From Ophiobolus disseminans (Eukaryota > Ascomycota > Dothideomycetes > Pleosporales > Phaeosphaeriaceae): DNA of 64,000 nt. How positions within the stretch are numbered: the stretch's first letter is position 1; every line of letters begins with the position of its first letter. The translations under genes and the position numbers were made by a program. This document shows positions 32,250 to 42,652 of this stretch, in pieces. The notes under the pieces were generated by a model that saw only the letters and a list, made by a program, of their open reading frames with translations, made no database searches and was not told the DNA's origin. The stretch lies in contig MU006246.1 in NCBI GenBank assembly GCA_010093685.1, positions 329,709-393,708 on the forward strand. The letters are read 5' to 3'.

Positions 32250-32789
32250 CGGGATGGAAGGAACGGGAAAGGCAGTGGGGAGAGTGCGAGTATGTGTTGA
32301 CCAACGGGTGAGATTTGCATGTCAAAGGTCTTCGACCTCCCGAGGTATCTAAGTTCGAGTTCGAGCCTCTTACTCTCGAGTACAGCGCCGCGGTGATGTT
32401 ACACATAGACGGACACCTTGCGACACGGGTTAGCATTTGAGTTCAAGCTTCCAAGCATTGTGCGAACATGACGCTGCTGGAACGTACAGTAGATACAGCT
32501 TTTGGCAGAGTCGTATTTCTCCATCGCCATATGACTGCAAATGCAATACGATCTGTTTCGACCATGAAAAGTGCTGGAAATCCTGTTCAAAGCTTCACCG
32601 ATCGGTCGTGGGCGTGATCTGCAAGGCGTACGTATCGTTTATCCAACATGGAAGGAGGTCAATCGCGTGCAGGGTTGCAATCCCGATTGCAGGGAAGGGC
32701 TGTACGCGAGCCCTATATGTTGCTGCATCACCACCCCGCCTTGTAATACGCCGCTCACACACAACTTCAACCTACCCGACATCCACCAC
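32250..32789. other. Intergenic, P450 promoter side
   Basis: 540 bp between the 2EXR cluster and the P450 start. No TATA box or repeat was recognised with confidence. Confidence 0.3.
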
Positions 32790-34369
32790 ATGGCCATTGT
32801 ATCTATCCTGCTCGTACTGGGCGCCGTATTCACACTCTACGTGGTGTATCAACAGCGTCGCGCCGCCAAGCTCCCTCCGGGACCGCGCCGTCTTCCAATC
32901 ATTGGTAATCTGCACCAAGCGCCGACCGGAGCCGTCTGGCTAAAGTTTCAGCGCTGGGTGGAACAGTATGGCCCGCTCGTGAGCCTCGACTTTGGTGGCA
33001 CTAGCGTGATTCTGGTTGGAAATTATGATATAGCGCGAGACCTGCTCGATAAGCGTGCGAGCATCTACAGCAGTCGTCCGCGATCGGTAAGGCTCACAAA
33101 CGTGATGGTCGAGATGTCTACTGACTGCGCTAGGTTTTCGCTGGTGAGCTGGCGACCAAAAACAAACACATCTTGTTCAAGCCGTACAATGAAGAATACC
33201 TCAAGCATCAACGACTGGAGGCGCCTGTAATGAGTCCACGTGCATCTGCATGCTACACGCCCGTGCAAGACTTGGAGAGCAAGCAGATGCTCAAGAACTT
33301 CCTCAGCTCCGACGATTACAGCGCGCAGTTTGAGCGCTTCACCGCGAGCATCCAGTATACGCTCGCTTTTGGGTTCCGTATCGTGACTGGCGAAGAGTGG
33401 CAACTGAAAGCCAATCATAAGGTCCTTGAAAACGCTGTAGCAGCGATCGAGCAGGGACGATGGATAGTTGACGCTCTACCATTTCTCAACTATCTTCCGG
33501 CGTGTCTTGCTCCGTGGAAGAACACAGGAGAGGAGTGGTATAAGCTGTGGGATGACTTGCACATGGCGAATATGCAAGGTGCACTGGACTTCGATGGGTG
33601 GAACTGGACCAAAGCCATGTTGCACTCCAAAGAAGCCCAGCAGCTTACCAAAGAAGAAATCGCATGGGACGTGGGCGTATTGTGTGATGGCGGAGTGGAA
33701 ACGACAAACATGACGCTACGAATCTTCACATTCGCCTGCATTACGTGCCCCGAGTGGATTCCCAAAGCCCAGCAAGAATTGGATGCCGTGGTTGGAAATG
33801 GCCGTTTACCGGACTTTGAGGATCTTGAGAATCTGCCATACCTTCAAGCTGTCGTGGAGGAAAACTTTCGTTGGCGTCACATCGTACCGCTAGGCATACC
33901 GCACGCGACGACCCAGGACGACTATTACAAAGGTTATCTCATTCCCAAGGGTTCAACAATCATTCCGCTCTTCCTTACCATGCGCGGCGATACACAATTG
34001 TACGACTCACCTTCGGAGTTCCGCCCAGAACGTTGGATTGGTAAGACCGGGCCAAACACATTCGGCTACGGGCGCAGAGTCTGTCCAGGTCGCTTCATCG
34101 CGCGCAATTCAGTTGCGATTGCTTTCGCCAGATTGTTATGGGCGTTCAATATCAGATCCAAGGATGAGGAACCGCCTGTGATGGAAGAGAGCAGGTTCAC
34201 AACTGGCTTTGTGTCCTCGCCGAAGCAGTTTGAGGCCAGCTTTGAGCCCAGAAGCGAAAAGCATCGTCGCGTGATTGAGGAGTCGTTTGAAAGTGCGGAG
34301 AAAGATACGACGAAGATTTTAAATCAGATTCGCGACAGACAGCTATCGGCAGGACTTGGTAAGCGTTGA
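32790..34369 (+). CDS. Cytochrome P450 monooxygenase
   Basis: Heme-thiolate monooxygenase of 510 residues; exon 1 32790-33086, a 47-nt intron 33087-33133 (GTAAGG...GCTAG, phase 0) and exon 2 33134-34369. The N-terminus has a membrane anchor (IVSILLVLGAVFTLYVVYQQ) followed by the proline-rich KLPPGPRRLPIIGN. The I-helix oxygen-activation site reads GGVETT, the ExxR motif is in EENFRWR, PERW is present, and the heme loop is FGYGRRVCPGRF with the Cys ligand. The overall look (IPHATTQDDYYKGYLIPKG) is that of fungal secondary-metabolism P450s of the O-methylsterigmatocystin oxidoreductase type. It anchors in the ER. The substrate is unknown and no obvious cluster partners adjoin it. Confidence 0.92.
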
Positions 34370-34512
34370 GGGCTGAGGTACTGGAGTTGGAGGTGTGCAA
34401 TGTGAAGTGAGGATGCGGTTTCGGAAGTGCCGCGGCAATGGCTGAGCACGTACGTGTTATCGATAGCGCCATTACGTGGCCATATCCTTTTTCTCTCGGC
34501 TCACTTGAACCT

Positions 34513-34656
34513 GTTGGACAGAGCCGATGGTCCACTGATACCTCTCACGCGATCGCGCGTAGCTAGTGCCTTGGCAGCCTCTGAGAGCCTCGTACAGGCT
34601 CTCACGCGCCTACCAATACCACACAACATTATGCCAAAACTTATGCCTTTCATCAG
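34513..34656 (+). mobile_element. Fragment of a Ty1/copia polyprotein gene
   Basis: About 144 bp nearly identical by eye to the reverse complement of 51704-51849 inside the decayed copia element (shared runs such as GACAGAGCCGATGGTCCACT). It reads in frame as LLDRADGPLIPLTRSRV and onward, from the region between reverse transcriptase and RNase H. Differences between the copies are mostly C/T or G/A, with this copy keeping the C or G. It is an orphan relic 144 bp downstream of the P450 stop codon. Confidence 0.8.
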
Positions 34657-35128
34657 AACCCGACTGACCCTTTGTCACTCTTTACGTTATCAACCATTTC
34701 GCTTTCGCTGCGCAAATACCTTGAGATGAATCCGATGCGTAGAATCGAGCGATACCATGTTTCTGATGGATGCTACGAGAACTTACATTCATCACACCAC
34801 TTCTGCGGCGTGACGATTAAGAGTCTGTCGAGGTCTACAGGCGAAATGCCGACTACCTCAAAACTCAGGCAAATCACGAAGAAACCATATTGCTGACATC
34901 GATTGGGAACCGAGCGAAGGCATTTATTCTACGATCACGCCTCCGTGGGGCCTTTTCGATGATGGAGTGTCCACTCACGTGACAGTACTAATCATTTTGC
35001 GACATCACCGGCCTGCACATAATCTCGGTGCATCGAACTTCAGTTATTGGTATATCATTCAATTTCCATGAATGCATGAAGTGCGATCATCCTACCATGA
35101 CATTACGACCAGGTCGTTCTACCGTTGC
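34657..35128. other. Intergenic, nothing recognised
   Basis: 472 bp between the copia fragment and the 3' end of the next minus-strand gene. No supported feature. Confidence 0.3.
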
Positions 35129-37381
35129 CTACATATCCGCCATCTCAACATCCTGTGAGCTGTCCCCTGCAGCCAGCTCATCGCGCTTGGCACGTATCTC
35201 GGCATCCACTGCAGCCTCCTTCTTGCGCTCTTTCTTCACTTTCTCGCGATAGTGTCGAGCTTGCTCCATGCGATCACGCACCTCTTCCATGAGTTCGCGT
35301 CCATGGAATTCTTGCTTTGCTGCCTTTCGTTCCTTCTTGGCGATACGGGCGGACGTTACCTTCTTGCGATCCATTAGTTCGGTTAACCGAGCCTTGAGCG
35401 CTTGCTGACGAAGCGGAAGCTGATCTTCAGCGAGATTATCCACTACTGCTACTGGTTGAGCTTGCTCGAGCTCCTCCAGCTCTTCTGGATCGATGGGAAC
35501 TTGCCCGTGTGGAGGCTTCTCGGGGGTTTCAAACACGTTCGGGATCTCATGCCGCAATGGAGTTGCTGCATCCTCTAAAGCCTCCGCTACCAATGGAAGA
35601 TTTTCCAGGACCAGTCCTTCGCATGTCGCTGGGATCTCTTCCTGTCGACCGAGATGCACCTCGGGATTAGAGTTCTCTTCGATATCTGGCGCATTGGACA
35701 ATGCGTCCAATTCGGGAGACCCTATTGGAGCGTCATGTGAGTTCTGCTCCTCAGTATCCCCGCGACCAATGGAATATTCGCTATCGTTGCTCACTTTTCG
35801 TGCCTCTGGTGTGCGTCGGGTAGACTGGATCAAGAGACGTGTAAAACGCCTGTCTGGAACGAATGGCTCTGATTTGTCTCGGGACTTCCGGTTTTGGAAA
35901 TGCTTGCAGAAGCTACGAAGATCCTTTTCGAAGGCGTCATTCATAGGAAATATCTCACTGCCGCTGGACTCCGCCTCTGCAGCGAGGATGAAGTAGTACT
36001 TCGCTGCCGCTATAAGCTCCTTTTGGTCCCAGATCTGGTCGAATGGCGCATGAAGGAAGCCTTCAGGGTACTTGCAAAGTCGCCAGAATTCTCCATATCC
36101 AAGCTTCTCTACTGGCAGGTCGTCTTGGGCACCTTCGTCATTGCCGACGATGAGATGCATATTTGATGCGATGCTTCGCCTCGCAGTGGGCTTGAAGTAC
36201 ACATATAACGGACCACCGTATGTACCAATTTTCAGACGACGCGGAATATATCGGTTGTTATGTGGCAACGAGAAGTGGACGCGATCCAGGCCAGGGAGGA
36301 GAGGAATCAAGTCGTACCCGACATGCTGCTCGAGTAGTTGTTTCGTGGCGAAAGTCACACTCTGATCTTTGGTATCCTGCGGCTCATGTTCCTCGGAAGA
36401 ATCTGATCCCTCAAGTATCGCTTCTTCGACGTTCACGCTCGATGAGACCGAACCTTCTGGCACGAAGAGGGAATCTTCTGGATCATCTTGGTTGAAGTAT
36501 TCTGGGGCGGCTGCCAGTGGACTTGACTGAGACATGTCCATCAGGATGCGACCCGCATCTGCCACTTCCGAAGTGTCATCCTGAGCGCCATCGAATGCTT
36601 CAGATTGGTGATATCCGACTGCATTGTCGCCATAATCGAACGGTGTACCAGAATCGGTTTCAAGAGATAGAAGACGACGCGAAGTGACCGGTACAGGGGT
36701 CGATGGCCCTTCTTGTTTTGAATTCGATGTCAGATTCGTCTCGAGTTCTGTGAGCTTGAATGGCTCATTCAGCCACATCTGTCCTTTCATCCGATCCATC
36801 TCGGCCTTCCGTACAGCAGGCAAGAGGCAATCGAGAGCCATCAGAAGATCTTGGGTAAGCGGAAATTTGATGCCTGACTTCCGCAAGTCTTTGCCCACGG
36901 CGTACATCATGATGTAAAATTGCACGAGAGCGTGCGCCCGAAGTCGCATAGGCGTAACGAATCCATCTCGAATATACTGGTGCTCGCCGAATGGAGGGAA
37001 GAATTTGACTGGAGTGTTGAGGTCCTCGTTGGTCCAGAACTTGGATGAGAACTTGGATGCGCCATTCCGATGCTGTGATTCGCATATGACCTGTCCTTTC
37101 TCGCCAGGAGATGCGTACAGGTAGCCTTGACCCTTCACGTGACCAATTTGTAAGATCTTCGTGTAGTAATGACCTTCACCATTGATGAAGAAATCTTTGT
37201 CCCTGGCGACATGTAAAGTCGTGAGTTCTGGCAGCCAGTTGACCACTGTTCGAGCACGCTCATCATGGTTGAATTGAGCGTGTAGTTGTCGCAGCCGCTT
37301 CTCGAAAGCCTGGGTCTTTGGGTGAAAATCAGTCCCGGAGGACTGCTTAAGTTCCGACATGGCATCTTGGAGGAACCGCAT
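35129..37381 (-). CDS. Unrecognised protein, tandem paralogue A
   Basis: Intronless 750-residue protein; family not recognised. Three parts are visible. Residues 1-215 form a globular-looking domain ending RAHALVQFYIMMYAVGKDL. A Ser/Asp/Glu-rich linker follows (about 216-355). A second domain at about 355-500 contains YIPRRLKIGTYGGPLYVYF and ELIAAAKYYFILAA. The C-terminal 100 residues are a highly charged coiled coil (AKKERKAAKQEF, YREKVKKERKK). The gene at 38719-40781 has the same order of parts and matching motifs, so the two are tandem duplicates. There is no signal peptide, membrane segment or catalytic motif. It could be nuclear or regulatory, but there is no direct evidence. Confidence 0.75.
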   Translation of the reverse strand: MRFLQDAMSELKQSSGTDFHPKTQAFEKRLRQLHAQFNHDERARTVVNWLPELTTLHVARDKDFFINGEGHYYTKILQIGHVKGQGYLYASPGEKGQVICESQHRNGASKFSSKFWTNEDLNTPVKFFPPFGEHQYIRDGFVTPMRLRAHALVQFYIMMYAVGKDLRKSGIKFPLTQDLLMALDCLLPAVRKAEMDRMKGQMWLNEPFKLTELETNLTSNSKQEGPSTPVPVTSRRLLSLETDSGTPFDYGDNAVGYHQSEAFDGAQDDTSEVADAGRILMDMSQSSPLAAAPEYFNQDDPEDSLFVPEGSVSSSVNVEEAILEGSDSSEEHEPQDTKDQSVTFATKQLLEQHVGYDLIPLLPGLDRVHFSLPHNNRYIPRRLKIGTYGGPLYVYFKPTARRSIASNMHLIVGNDEGAQDDLPVEKLGYGEFWRLCKYPEGFLHAPFDQIWDQKELIAAAKYYFILAAEAESSGSEIFPMNDAFEKDLRSFCKHFQNRKSRDKSEPFVPDRRFTRLLIQSTRRTPEARKVSNDSEYSIGRGDTEEQNSHDAPIGSPELDALSNAPDIEENSNPEVHLGRQEEIPATCEGLVLENLPLVAEALEDAATPLRHEIPNVFETPEKPPHGQVPIDPEELEELEQAQPVAVVDNLAEDQLPLRQQALKARLTELMDRKKVTSARIAKKERKAAKQEFHGRELMEEVRDRMEQARHYREKVKKERKKEAAVDAEIRAKRDELAAGDSSQDVEMADM

Positions 37382-38718
37382 CTTGACTAGCAGCAGGGAT
37401 GATTTCTGCTTTGATTATTCGAAAGTGGACTGGGTCAGGACCGAGAGAGAAAAGAAAAAGCAACGGTGAAGATTGCTTGCTGTGAGTCGCTGAGTTGAAA
37501 GCAACAAGTTGTAGAGTCGAAGTCGAAGTTGCTGTTGGGTGTGATGAGAGGCCTTGGAGCATTCTAGGAGCAGATTATATAGAAAGGGGAACGACCAGCG
37601 AGCCCGAAGTTGAATCTGAGAACGCACCAGGCCAACACTAGCGGGAGCCTAGTGATGCCTCTGCTTGCGCTCCTTCGGGGAGAATCACGATAGTGTGAGC
37701 ATTGCTGGTGAATATAGGGTGACCAGTAAAGAAAGAAAACTACGCCCGACAACTACATCTACGTGTATAGAAAAGGTTCGTCATTCTAATAAATCCCTAT
37801 AGATAGAAAAGGTGGCGTATCTTTGTTTCTGGCTTTCGCGGCTTTCGAAGAGCGACATGAGATAGTCGATACCCATGTTGGCCGCTATCAGTCCTTAAAG
37901 CATTTCGGTGAAGTCTGCTTGCTATCCTCCATTCACCCAACGACAAGAAGTTCTCATTCACTTGTTATTCGGCAAACGCTATGATACCAAATAATCGTCA
38001 TTGTGTTAAACGTGACCTGCATCAGCATGTCACGTACTGTTACCTCACAACAGCGTCAAAATTGCGATTTTGATTTCATGCTTCCCTAGAGCCAACGTAT
38101 ATCGATGAAAACGCTCCTCAACCACAGGAAGACGGCAAAAACTGCTTTGTTCTCATTGCCACCTCCATCATTGTACACCAATAAGGCCATAGCTCTTTCC
38201 ACATCGGAACTCCTTCAACGCGATCACCAACGTTCCTATAATTAGCCTGGCTACAGGCTCCAAACTACACGCGACAGCATGCAGGTTTTAGAGTGGAGTT
38301 AAGGAGCAGCGCACGATGGAAGGACGCGGTTCCCAGCCTATCGACCTTAGAGCTTACAAAATTTAAGTACGTGAACGAAATGTGCGTCAACAATGTTGCG
38401 CACGTTGAGCGCCGCAAGCAAATTTTAAGACTGGAAACGATTTGATAAACGCTATAACGCAACTACATCAATTGCATCGTCATTGTTTATTTTCATAGGC
38501 GGGAGATTTAAGCGACTAAGTCCGTGCTCGTTGTCATTTATCGTTCACAAAAACTATCGCGTATCATAATCATCATTCATATTTTGCTACTTGAATCCAT
38601 ATTCCGTGAAACTTTGTACCCACATCATATTCTTCAGATGCTTGTATTCGCGTCATTGCTTCCCTGATTGACTGCAATACATCCACTCAATCAATTTTAA
38701 ATACCCTTCCTTTTCCGC
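37382..38718. other. 1.3-kb spacer between tandem paralogues
   Basis: AT-rich spacer with no supported gene. The stretch around 37750-37850 has faint resemblance to about 28810-28910 (both include a GACAACTACAT start and a GTATCT..TTTCT..CT.TCGCG end), possibly an old dispersed repeat; this is too weak to call. Confidence 0.3.
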
Positions 38719-40781
38719 TCACAGCGCCCAGCGAGATACTCGGCCCGGACGTCGCATGTTCTGAGTTTGAGCAGCTTGAGATTCTACCTGCATGGGCTCG
38801 CTGCTGTTATGGACATCGCTTGTCGTATTGACGATCATCTTGTCATCTGGACATCGGGAGTCGGATGCTGTCTGAAGATCTGTGAGCTGGTTATCGCTCA
38901 GTACGCCCTCTCCCTGGTTCAGCTTCATGGACTCTCGGCCCTGCTCTATCAGCTTGAATGCCTCAGTTATTGAAGCCTGCGCTTGCTGCAAAAGCTTCTG
39001 CGCCTTGAGCTTGAGCTTGAGCTTGGTGGCTGCGTTGTGTGTCTTGGTGATACGGCCAGTCGTCACTCTCTTCAATGTGTTGATTTCCGTGTTGCGGGAA
39101 GCGAGATCCAGTTGACGCTTGTTCAAGGGATTGGTTGGCTTTCCTGATCGATCAGTCGGAGTGGAAAGACTATGGCGGACTATGCGGGGTTTCTCGGCAG
39201 GAACACTGAAAGCCATAGAATCGCTGTCATCGTCTTCTGTGTCCGATGAATCGGAAACAAACGGCCCACGCCGGTATGCCTTGGGAATCTGCACGGTTTT
39301 GGGCTGCTCGCCAATAAACAAGCGTTCGCCTTCGTCATCGACCTCCTGCTGTTCTGGCATTAGAGTTGGCTCCGTTGGTTTTACTGGCCTATAAGTATGA
39401 TGTCTACCACGAAATGACGTTCGTTCACCGAGTATGGAAGATAGTCCTCCAGGTGGTCGGTGAGCAGGGCCTTCATCTTCACTGAGGGACATTGGATCTC
39501 CACCGAGCATCTCGGCTTTCACCCGCTCACAAAACCGCCGAAGACTGGCCTGAAACTTAATGTTAAGAGGAAACGGGTGGTCAGCAAAGCCATGCCAGTT
39601 GACGGCGGCTGCGAGAATGAAATAATATTTGGTTGCTGCTTGAAGTTCGCCAGTATTATGCACATTGCAGAAAGGCTCGCCAAAGTACTTTCTTGGATGG
39701 TCGAGAAGCTGAAGCATTTCCGGTGTGTCTAGTCGTAAGCCTCGTCTCGCATAACGATTATGGTTGTTATTCCTGTCGTTCTTTGCCTTCTCTTCTACGA
39801 TATACATTCGTGAAGAAATAGCCTGATTTTTCGTGCTCATAAAGTAACCAAACAGCCGTCGTCCGTTGGAAGCTCCTATGAGCAGTCGTAAGGGCAGGTA
39901 TTGGCCATCCTGTTGCCGGGCGAATTTGACTGCGCTCAAGGGCGGGAGTAAGCCAAGCAGTTTACGTCCAACACGGTCCCCGAGCAAGTTATTTGTGGCA
40001 CATATTATCACGAGATCTCCGGAGATGCAGAGCTTTTGGATACCCGTGGAACCAGAAAGGTCGATAATGCATTTGCGCCGTCTTTTTGGTTCTCGATTGG
40101 CGGCGAACTCTCGATGGTGCCAACAGGGTCTATCGCGGGGATACCCTGCGTTGGTTTTGTTGAAGCGGCTGGATTTTGTTGCTTTTCAACAGCTGGAGGC
40201 GTAAGTAATTTGAAGGCGGCGACAAGATACTTGAGATCTGGAAACGCAAGGCGATGCCTCGTCATATCTGTACCTAATGCATGTAGAATGATGTAAAATT
40301 GTACCAGCGCCTGAGCACGGGGACCCATTGGCGACACGAGCCCATTCACCAACGCCGGGTGCTGGTTGAAGGGCCCTGGTGGTCCGATCCGGAGTGGAGC
40401 GTCGTCGTCGCACCCTATCCAACCTCGAATGACGCTTTCGTCTGAAGATGTCCAGAGCTTTGCAGGATCGCGAGGAGTGGCTCGCTGGCAAATCACATTT
40501 CCATCGGGGCATGCCCAGAGCCTCCCGCCGCCGGAAACGAATCCCAACAATAGAACCACTGGGTAGGAATACACGTCGTTGTTGACCTCGAATGATACGT
40601 TCTTACGGAACTCTTGAGTCTCCTCCCCAGGCAGGGTCTTAATGAAATCGATCAATACCTCGCTCTCGACACGAGACTGTAAGGCTTGGAACGAGCGATT
40701 GAAATGGTTGGTGTTTGGATGATGGCCAGGAGGTAGTTCGGTGGTCAGGGAGTGAGTAACCTTTTGATCGAAGGAAGGCAT
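38719..40781 (-). pseudogene. Unrecognised protein, tandem paralogue B, frameshifted
   Basis: Paralogue of the 35129-37381 gene. From the ATG at 40781 (MPSFDQKVTHSL) one frame encodes the N-terminal domain, including RAQALVQFYIILHALGTDM, and stops at 40008. The second domain (LPLRLLIGASNGRRLFGYF, LQAATKYYFILAA) and a coiled-coil tail lie one frame away from about 40011 to 38719. Paralogue A reads straight through the corresponding junction. The whole span is 2063 nt, one short of a multiple of three, so a single lost base near 40011-40030 explains it. No convincing intron could be placed there. It is a pseudogene, an assembly error, or two overlapping genes. Confidence 0.6.
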
Positions 40782-41161
40782 TGTTGTGATCAAAGTTCTG
40801 ATTGATGGTGGAATCAGGAGAGGTTGTGCGACTGTAAACGTGATCGATGTCCAGGCCGCCGCTGAGGTCACGTGGTTGAAATCTCGAGGTGTTGATTCTG
40901 TATGCTGTGATGAGAAGCTTTGAGGCTGGGAGGGATTTGCATATTTTATGTGTAGAGGTGCGACAGCCAGCAACGAGTGGGAGGCTGGGATGAGTAGGCA
41001 AGGAAGGGCGAGCAATGGGTGGTGTTCGAACAGCTGCGAAGGGTGAAATGAGACCCAGATGATTACCGACGGAGAGTGATGAAATAAGACGCTGGTTTCG
41101 AAAACCGATATGGCGATGGTGGCATCTGTAATTGTTGTGAAGAACTTGAACTTAGTGGGTA
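40782..41161. other. Intergenic, promoter side of paralogue B
   Basis: 380 bp between the start of paralogue B and the stop of the next minus-strand gene. The frame of paralogue B stays open through this stretch, but its translation is Ser/Leu/Pro/His-rich and unlike the first residues of paralogue A, so it is treated as non-coding. Confidence 0.35.
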
Positions 41162-42106
41162 TCATGGAGTACTCAGCTGAGTGGGAGATATGACCTCCGC
41201 ATACTCTGCTTCCCACAGCGTGCCGTCCTCTGCAGCTCTCTTGATGTAGTCATGGTGCTCTTGGCGACCCCTATCGATGTCTTCGGGGAATTCGGGGAAG
41301 TCATGCTGGTATAGCCTCATACCTTTCGCCGAGTCTTGTTTGTCCCAGTCGGCATTTTGTGTGTAACCTGGATCCTCACGGCGACGGCTAACCGATCCTG
41401 AAACGAGGACGCGAATGGATCGAACACTATGCTTAAGGTACTCGGCCTTGGGATCAATTTCCATTATTGAGTCGGGACTTGATAGGACCAAAGTTTGGAG
41501 ACTAGGATGTAGCGCAACGCGCCGCCAAAATGTCTCGTCTGCATCGACGTTCCAGAGCGCCAATCTCTTCAGCTTAGGCCATTGAAGCCAGACAACAGCA
41601 AATTGGTCCTCGAGAGTGTCCAGATACAGTTCGTCTTGTGTGCTCATGAATTCTTCAAGGTTCACGAGTCTGTCGAATCCTTCTCTTAGCACGTGACGCA
41701 CACCCAGGTGATCGTCCTCGGGATAGCACGTTCGAAGTGGTATGTCGATGATAAGTTTCCTGAGAGTGTCGGATGTGTAGCACAAGAGCTCTCGTACCCA
41801 TGCACACACAGGCAGATTGTTGATATCATCTTGGAATGGCGATAATGAGAGAGAAGTGATGGTACGCAAGGCTGGGTGAGCTGGTATAGACCGTAAGAAA
41901 GATCCCAACCGTTGTTCCGAGTCCAAGTAGACGCAGTACTGACGGAGGTAGCGGTTCGCAAGGTTCCGAGTTCCGTGGCTGACGAGGGTGAACGTAAGGA
42001 GTAGTTTTGTGGTTGGATGCGCAGCGTTTAGCAAGGCATTAGGCGCAGATGGAACTGAGCTGGCGATGATGTCGAGGACGATCTCAAGCGGGAGATGCGG
42101 AAGCAT
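41162..42106 (-). CDS. F-box-like protein
   Basis: Intronless 314-residue protein starting with MLPHLPLEIVLDIIASSV, an F-box-like opening (LPxE-hydrophobic-xxI). LLTFTLVSHGTRNLANRYLRQ follows, equivalent to the end of F-box domains. The rest has loosely leucine-rich segments (LKRLALWNVDADETFWRRV, SLQTLVLSSPDS). Such proteins often recruit targets to SCF ubiquitin ligases, but no partner is visible. The start ATG at 42106 is the only good one. Confidence 0.7.
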   Translation of the reverse strand: MLPHLPLEIVLDIIASSVPSAPNALLNAAHPTTKLLLTFTLVSHGTRNLANRYLRQYCVYLDSEQRLGSFLRSIPAHPALRTITSLSLSPFQDDINNLPVCAWVRELLCYTSDTLRKLIIDIPLRTCYPEDDHLGVRHVLREGFDRLVNLEEFMSTQDELYLDTLEDQFAVVWLQWPKLKRLALWNVDADETFWRRVALHPSLQTLVLSSPDSIMEIDPKAEYLKHSVRSIRVLVSGSVSRRREDPGYTQNADWDKQDSAKGMRLYQHDFPEFPEDIDRGRQEHHDYIKRAAEDGTLWEAEYAEVISPTQLSTP

Positions 42107-42652
42107 ATTTGTAGATATGGCCGCATAGGGACAACGCGCTAGTTTCTAGGTTGTGTCTGGTGTACGAACGGGAGAGTCGCTCTAGGTAGTCGCAAGGGAG
42201 AGGGGTTGGAGGTCCGTGTCGATTGTTGTGCAAGCTCGGCCTGATGACGTCAGCGCTCCTGCAACGCAACTACCTAGGTACACAATTCGTTATTCTAGAA
42301 CTGTATGGCCCCAAACAGGTTGTTCGTGAGGCCAAAACAAACCTCATCTAATACCAGCTCTTCAATACACCGGGGCAGTGTTCAATCCTTCATGCTAGCG
42401 CCAATCGGCACTGGGCTGCGCGTCATCAGGATGCCGACCTCTCCGCCTTTCCCCTGTCACAATCACTGACCAGAACATTGAATACATACGAGACTTGATG
42501 CAGAAAAGCTGGCATTAGTGTGATGCTAACATACTTGTAGTGTGGTACGGCAAATTTATGCACTTCCATGCTCTAAATTTATTCAATTCTACCAACGCCA
42601 TGAAATTACGGCGACCAGAATCCGCAATGAAGGGGCAGTCCTCTGATCTACT
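42107..42652. other. Intergenic, 546 bp
   Basis: Promoter of the F-box-like gene and the 3' end of the fusion gene. Nothing specific was recognised. Confidence 0.3.

Noticed and set aside
28810..37850. Dispersed repeat shared by about 28810-28910 and 37745-37850
   Set aside because: The match is short and patchy by eye. It would need a real alignment before being called.
40782..41216. 145-residue N-terminal extension of tandem paralogue B
   Set aside because: It would overlap the end of the F-box-like gene and has no counterpart in paralogue A, whose start aligns with the ATG at 40781.
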